DNA of 64,000 nucleotides. It comes from Spongilla lacustris (lineage: Eukaryota > Porifera > Demospongiae > Spongillida > Spongillidae). A model generated the notes under the pieces. That model saw nothing but the letters and a program-made list of their open reading frames with translations. It was not told where the DNA came from and searched no databases. Below are positions 57,938 through 64,000 of the stretch, one piece after another; positions within the stretch are counted from its first letter, which is position 1; every line of letters begins with the position of its first letter. A program made the position numbers and the translations under genes. The stretch spans positions 20,347,530-20,411,529 of the forward strand of contig OX442416.1 of NCBI GenBank assembly GCA_949361645.1, written 5' to 3'.

Positions 57938-58219
57938 CATCATCTAGCATGTTGACTCCGATAGGAGAGCTGTAATCCCCAAAATCCGCTGTCTTGGCCC
58001 TCACATGTATGGTGTACTCAGTGTGTGGTTTAAGAGAAGTCAGCTCAGTACTGGTAGTGTCCCCAACAACATTATGAAGACATTCAGTTTCACCATGTGG
58101 AGTGTAGCTGACTTGATAGCCTCTGATGACACCATTCGGGTAATGTGGTGACTGCCATGATATGGTCATGGATGTGGATGTGATATTGGCCGCTTTCACA
58201 AGAAGTGGTGAAGAAGAAG
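57938..58219 (-). CDS. Single fibronectin type III exon
   Basis: A 282-bp phase-1 exon with good acceptor and donor (GATGATG/GTGAGC). It encodes SPLLVKAANITSTSMTISWQ, HYPNGVIRGYQVSYTPHG and PHTEYTIHVRAKTADFGDYS. It is a close paralogue of the interrupted FN3 exon at 1365-3040 (shared ITSTSMTISWQ, PNGVIR and HTEYTIHV). No neighbouring exon of the same gene was found, so it may be a gene fragment or part of an FN3 gene with long introns. Confidence 0.75.
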
Positions 58220-58520
58220 CTAAAAATGGCAAAAAAGATAAACACACTTTCAAAAATACACACTGATACAATTTTGAATTTCACATGCCGCCAGCTTTAT
58301 AGAGTCTATGTTTCATTATGCTTTGTTTAGTTTATACTTTAATACATGTATAGCATGCAGTGTTAAGCTGGGGACCACATGATTAATAATCACCAACATA
58401 TTGTATGACATTTTGGTGGTCCACCTGGACAAAGTAGATCAAGAATAATTTTTTTGTTGAACAACAAAATGCAACTTCTACTAAATATGCCTAAGCTGTC
58501 TTAGAGTCCTGAAAGCCGTG

Positions 58521-60501
58521 TAAGGCTTGAAACCGGTTGTTCCGGAGCTCCGGTTAACCGACGGTTAACCGATTGCGAGAATCTAATAACCGCCCCAACT
58601 GGTTGTATTTCGGCTAAATAACCGCTTCAACCGGTTGTTAGAAACTTTGAACAACCTCAACCGACCGGTTGGTATTTTGATTATAGTAGCAAGTGGCATC
58701 ACGCGAGTCTTACACTTGCAATAGTGCTGGGCACGAGAAAGCAATAAGCGGACGAGAGCGAACAAGAAGGCAGGGATCCATCTCATGTGGTCAGTAGCGG
58801 ATCCAGGGGGGGGGACCACCGGGGGCACGTGCCCCCCCCCCCCCCCCCCCCCCCCCTTCCGGACGACTCATTAAGTGTTTTTTGCGTACCGTGTGTGATT
58901 ATAACCGCACGAAACAGTGCCGCGGTTAGCTACAGCGCTGATACATGTACAATGTACTGACAGGGGCGGATCTAGGGGGAGGGGGGGGGGGGCGCGCACC
59001 GGGGGCACGTGACCCCCCCCCCCCCCCCACCCCATTCAATAATCCCACTATATTCACATGATGTGGCACGTTACTCGTTCTTCAATAACTTGAGTGTTTT
59101 CTTGTGTTTTCAAGCGCACACTGATAGCGGAGCAATCTGATCGGCCATGTACATGTACAGCGTTTGTAGCGCATATCGTTATTCATACCTAACCGGGTGT
59201 GGTTTGTGGTTGGTTGATTGATGCCTGCCACATGTAGGTCCTGCGTTAACATCGAACAGTTGTTACCTGTAGCATATTATCTCAGCCTGTAGTACCCATA
59301 GAACGGAATATCTTGCATATTCACTGTAGTGTGCATATTTATCGCCATATTGTGGGAGAGGAACACAGCGAAAATGAAAAAAGAAAAGAAGACCGCAAAT
59401 CGAGACTTGATTTTACAAGTGATCTGACACATATATACATACTGATACAGACTGATTACATGCAGCCTGCATGCACATACAATCGTTGATTTTCATATGA
59501 TTTTCTTACATTTTTTTGCTGCGGAAACCAACCTCGGCTGGCGCATTATATCACAAGGAAACTCAAAGTGTCTCAAAATGATATCCCTATTTTGCTATTT
59601 ATGAAGCATTATGGCTATGATAACAATGTGCGATAGGTTCGACGCACATGGCAGCATTTTTCGCAACAATTTTAGGCCCGAAACTATTTGCTCATCTAAT
59701 AGCACGGTGCAAATACTTTTTCTAGATCGATCTTGTAGTGCAATTTTTAATTGTACATACTAGCATAGTTTTAATGCTTTAATACTTAGATAGTATCAAA
59801 AGCTTCCGCGCTTCGCGCGGGAGGGGGCATATCCCCCTCCCGCACCCACCCCCTTCTGGGGTCCACGCCCACTTTGTATAACTTTTATTAACCGTGCCCC
59901 CCCCTTAAAAAAGTCCTGTATCCGCCCCTGGTGGTACATATATATAGCAACTCATCTTTATTATATAATGATAACTACAACCCCTCTTTTCACTCTAATG
60001 GTGAGTACGCGCGTCGTACGCGGCGAGATCAGCGACGTGCTTAGGAGCTAGTACGCCGTGGACCGTATCATCTTACTTCAGTGCCGGGTTTACTACCGCG
60101 TTTGGTCGGGTATTCGGGTGAGAAAAGCATATACCAATCCAGGAATTTTTACGTAACATTGTTATGAATATCATTTATAATAGTCGCTAGTTGGGTAATA
60201 ATGAACCAATTGGACTGCACTCCCCGTTGCAGCAGAAAAAATCTTGGTATAGGCTTAATTGTCACCCAAACGCCGTAGTAGGGCCCGCCCGACTAGCAAA
60301 GCGCTGGTTTAACTTATGGTCCATCGATTATGCATATATGATTGATGATTAATTTTTAACCCGGAAATTACCGGTTATTTTAAAACGAGCAACCTTAACC
60401 GACCGGTTATTTTTTAAACAATCACCTTAACCGACCGGTTTTTTTAATTTTAACAACCTGTTACAACCGGTTTTTTCTAAACTAACAGGTTTCAAGCCTT
60501 A
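58521..60501. mobile_element. 1.98-kb hAT element with subterminal repeats
   Basis: Inverted ends TAAGGCTTGAAACC (58521) and its complement ending at 60501, with a perfect 8-bp target duplication AAGCCGTG (58513-58520 and 60502-60509). Both subterminal regions (58540-58690 and 60350-60490) are filled with variants of AACCGGTT and AACCGACCGGTT, the kind of clustered short motif bound by hAT transposases. No transposase frame remains, and another element is nested inside. Confidence 0.9.
58961..59930. mobile_element. Nested hAT-like element
   Basis: The left end CAGGGGCGGATCTAGG is mirrored (two mismatches) by CCTGTATCCGCCCCTG ending at 59930. Long G and C runs lie just inside the left end. 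A related left end, CAGTAGCGGATCCAGG, occurs at about 58793. No matching target duplication was found for either. Confidence 0.6.
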
Positions 60502-60509
60502 AAGCCGTG

Positions 60510-61360
60510 TAGAACTTTGAAAAGGAATACTTTTTGCAATGCATTGCTTTAGTGTGCTTAGCTGTACAATAGAAAAGCCAATTATAATTACAACAGATAT
60601 CATGCGGATTGTTTTTTGAGACTTAGATTGGCCTGTACGCCTACATGTACATGTATATATATATGGGACAGTTTCCGACAAAATGGCCCTTCGTATATAT
60701 ATATAAAATGTTATAAAAATGCTTCTCTTTTGAATCGCTATATCTTCCGAACGGTTAACGCTATCAACTTCCTATTTTCAACACTTCATACTACACCATT
60801 TCTCTATGGTAAAATACTTTTGGGGGTCTTGCACTTGCTCCGTGCCAGTATTGCAACGTCCGATACCCCTGTGGGTTCAAACCTGCCATAACTTTCTGTA
60901 GGAGTAATCAAATCGCTTCAAATTCGGTTTGTAGGTAGAGAGGTCGTATACCTATCGATTTGTTCTGTTCGTTAATTTTTATATCATCCGTTACGGAGAT
61001 ACAGCGGCGCAAAGTTGGTACAAGTTTCCCGCTCGAATCGCGCCGTTGTACGTGCGTGACCCGCTTCCATGCACCAAATACATGAATATGCAACTACTTC
61101 CTGTGGGCTGACACTTCGATAACTTATAGCCACACCTACTCTGCGCTGGATACGTGAAGCCATCTCCCGGTCGGACTCACATGCAGTTGTTATACTATTC
61201 GATCCCTATTTCGTTATCTTCTGCGTACATAAACTTTATGGCGACGTCAACTGAAGACAAGATCATAAGAGTTTCAATCGGCGGACGTGAAGTTCGAGCG
61301 GTGCGAATACGACGATCGTGAGAAAGGTTACTAGATCTATGCTAGTACAGTGACGACGGT
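60510..61360. other. Spacer with a possible first exon at 61238
   Basis: A frame at 61238-61321 on the + strand starts MATSTEDKIIRVSIGGREVR and has a GT-type donor candidate after GCG near 61300. It could be the first exon of a gene with the following minisatellite in its intron, but nothing downstream supports it. The rest has no recognised feature. Confidence 0.3.
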
Positions 61361-64000
61361 GGTCCCATTTACACCGTGCACTTGTGTCTGCTGTGGGATA
61401 ATATCCATGGTCCCCGTTGTGGGATCAAATCCATGGTCCATTTACATGTACATCCTGTACTTGTGTAGTTTGGGGTCAAATCCATGGTCCCATTTACACC
61501 CTGTACTTGTGTCTGTTTAGGGTCAAATGCATGGTCCCATTTACACACTGTAGGTGTATCAATTGTGGGGTCAAATCCATGGTCCTGGTCAAATGCATGA
61601 TCCCATTTACACCCTGTACTTGAGTCTGTTTAGGGTCAAATCTATGATCCCATTTACACCAGCACTTGTGTCTGTTGTGGGGTCAAATCCATGATCCATG
61701 GTCCCATTTACATCCTGTACTTTTGATGGTCCCATTTACACCTTGTACTTGTGATCAAATCCATGGTCCCATTTACACCCTGTATTCGTGTGTGTTGTGG
61801 CATGGTTCCATTTACACCCTATACTTGGTCTGTTGTGAGATCTAATTCATGATCGCATTTACACCCTGTACTTGTGTCTGTTGTGGGGTCAAACTCATGC
61901 TCCCATTTACACCTAGAACTTGTGTCTGTTGTGGGTTCAAATCCATGGTCCTATTTACACCCTGTACTTGTGATCAAATCCATGGTCCCATTTACACACT
62001 GTACTTGTGTCTGTTGTGAGATCTAATCCATGGTCCCATTTAACCCTGTACTTGTGTCTGTTGTGGGGTCAAATGCATGGTCCCATTAACACCCTGTACT
62101 TTAGTCTGTTTTAGGGTCAGATCTATGGTCCCATTTACACTCTAAACGTATGTATGTTTTGGGGTCAAATCATTGGTCCCGTTTACACCCTGTACTTGTT
62201 GTGTCTATTGTGGGATATACATGGTGTATGTGTCTGTTGTGGGATCAAATCCATGGTCCCATTTACATCCTGTACTAGTGTCTATTGTGGGATCAAATCC
62301 ATCTTCAATGGTCCCATTTACACCCTTTAGTTGAGTCTGTTTAGGCTGAAATGTATGGTCCCATTTATACCTGTACTTGTGTATGTTGTGGGGTCAAATC
62401 CATGATCCCATTTACACCCAGTACTTGTGTATGTTGTGGGGTCAAATCCATCATTTACACCGTGTACTTGTGTCTATTATGGGGTCAAACTCATGCTCCC
62501 ATTTACACCCTGTACTTGAGTCTGTTGTAAGATCAAATCCATGGTCCGATTTACAACCTTTGTGTCTGTTATGCGGTCAAACTCATGCTCCCATTTGCAC
62601 CCTGTACTTTTGTCTGCTTTAGGGTCAAATCTATGGTCCCATTTACACCGTGTACTTCTGTCTGTTGTGGGGTCAAATCCATGGTCCCATTTACACCCTG
62701 TACTTGGGTCTATTGTGGGGTCAAATCCATGATCCATGGTTCTATTTACACACTGTACTTGTGTCTGTTGTGGGGTCAAACCCATGGTCCTATTTACATC
62801 CTGTACTAGTGTCTATTGTGGGATCAAATCCATGATTCCATTTGCTTTACACCCTGTACTTGAGTATGCTGTGGGGTCAAATCCATGGTTCCATTTGCTT
62901 TACACCCTGTACTTGAGTATGCTGTGGGGTCAAATCCATGGTTCCATTTACACCCTGTACTTGTGTATGTTGTGGGGTCAAATCCATGGTCCCATTTACA
63001 CCGTGTACTTGTGTCTATTATGGGGTCAAACTCATGCTCCCATTTACACCCTGTACTTGAGTCTGTTTTAAGATCAAATCCATGGTCCGATTTACAACCT
63101 GTACTTGTGTCTGTTATGCGGTCAAACTCATACTCCCATTTGCACCCAGGTACTTTTGTCTGCTTTAGGGTCAAATCTGTGGTCCCATTTACACCCTGTA
63201 CTTCTGTCTGTTGTGGGGTCAAATGCATGGTCCCATTTACACCCTGTACTTTTGTCTGTTGTGGGGTCAAACTCATGCTCCATGGTTCCATTTACACCCT
63301 GTACTTGTGTCTGTTTTGGGGTCAAATCCATGGTCCGATTTACTCCCTGTACTTGTGATCAAATCCGTGGTCCCATTTACACCCAGCCTGTTACTTGTGA
63401 TCAAATCCATGGTCCCATTTACACCCTGTATTTGTGTCTGTTTTGCATGGTCCCATTTACACCCTGTATTTGTGTATGTTGTGGGGTCAAATCCATGGTC
63501 CCATTTACACCCTGTACTTGTGTCTATTATGGGGTCAAACTCATGCTCCCATTTACACCCTGTACTTGAGTCTGTTTTAAGATCAAATCCATGGTCCGAT
63601 TTACAACCTGTACTTGTGTCTGTTATGTGGTCAAAATCATGCTCCCATTTGCACTGGGTACTTTTGTCTGCTTCCTAGTCAAATCCATGGTCCCATTTAC
63701 ACCCTGTATTTGTGTATGTTGTGGGGTCAAATGCATGGTCCCATATACACCCTTGTACTTGTGTCTGTTGTGGGGTCAAACTCATGCTCCATGGTTCCAT
63801 TTACACCCTGTACTTGTGTCTGTTTTGGGGTCAAATCCACGGTCCGATTTACTCCCTGTACTTGTGATCAAATCCATGGTCCCATTTACACCCAGCCTGT
63901 ACGTGTGATCAAATCCATGGTCTCATTTACACCCTGTATTTGTGTATGTTGTGGGGTCAAATGCATGGTCCCATTTACACCCTTGTACTTTTGTCTGTTG
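61361..64000. repeat. Diverged 48-bp minisatellite running off the window end
   Basis: The unit is about 48 bp and contains GGTCCCATTTACACCCTGTA, CTTGTGTCTGTTGTGGGGTC and AAATCCAT. More than 50 copies are present with many substitutions and short deletions. Because 48 is divisible by three, frames of 100-157 codons with a 16-residue period (for example MVPFTPCTCVCCGVKS) appear on both strands. They are often broken and are taken as non-coding. Confidence 0.93.

Noticed and set aside
62477..63908. Open frames of 100-157 codons near the right end
   Set aside because: They follow the 48-bp minisatellite, overlap in several frames and both strands, and break often.

Overview
The window is animal nuclear DNA. 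Its genes have many short introns (often 50-70 bp, GT-AG with a few GC-AG), the sequence is AT-rich outside transposons, and the main gene is a very large extracellular modular protein. Domain content (LRR-FN3, NIDO-AMOP-VWD-EGF, SMYD) together with tiny introns fits a marine invertebrate. A demosponge is my best guess, but this is inference and not proven by the sequence. No bacterial operons, CRISPR arrays, tRNA or rRNA genes were seen.

Layout. (1) 1-3040, + strand: the 3' part of an LRR-fibronectin III gene whose FN3 exon is split by a 1.38-kb hAT element with a perfect 8-bp target duplication. (2) 4902-18060, - strand: a SMYD-type protein-lysine methyltransferase gene, reconstructed here as 13 phase-compatible exons encoding about 505 residues. 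Its MYND exons are separated from its SET exons by an 8-kb intron holding a 28-bp minisatellite, a 3-kb CA-rich satellite, a palindromic TA-flanked MITE and a dead hAT transposase. (3) 18502-20790: a 2.29-kb nearly perfect palindrome. (4) 20.9-22.6 kb and 25.9-27.3 kb: two decayed duplicates of the C-terminal SMYD exons, on either side of a single-exon class I methyltransferase gene (22976-23731, - strand). (5) 28352-50056, - strand: a giant type I membrane protein gene. In protein order it holds an N-terminal cysteine module, an EGF array, two FN3 domains, cysteine-rich/beta-rich regions, NIDO, AMOP, VWD, two cadherin-like/EGF units with EGFs between them, a second EGF array, a membrane helix and a short tail. 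(6) 50.5-60.5 kb: a 200-N gap followed by transposon-dominated DNA. It contains a broken integrase-Ulp1-PHD gene of Ginger type, a 1.29-kb TIR element, a reverse transcriptase fragment, an isolated FN3 exon and a 1.98-kb hAT element with another nested in it. (7) 61.36 kb to the window end: a diverged 48-bp minisatellite.

The two substantial cellular genes are probably unrelated in function: the SMYD enzyme would act in nucleus or cytoplasm, the EGF/NIDO/AMOP/VWD protein at the cell surface or in matrix contact. What joins the region is repeat-driven change: exon duplication, exon homogenisation, at least four TIR families, and satellites expanded inside introns. I saw no clear new defence or immune system. 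The strongest candidates for new biology are the architecture and exon arrays of the giant surface protein, the SMYD gene with its partial duplicates, the large palindrome, and the integrase-protease-PHD element.
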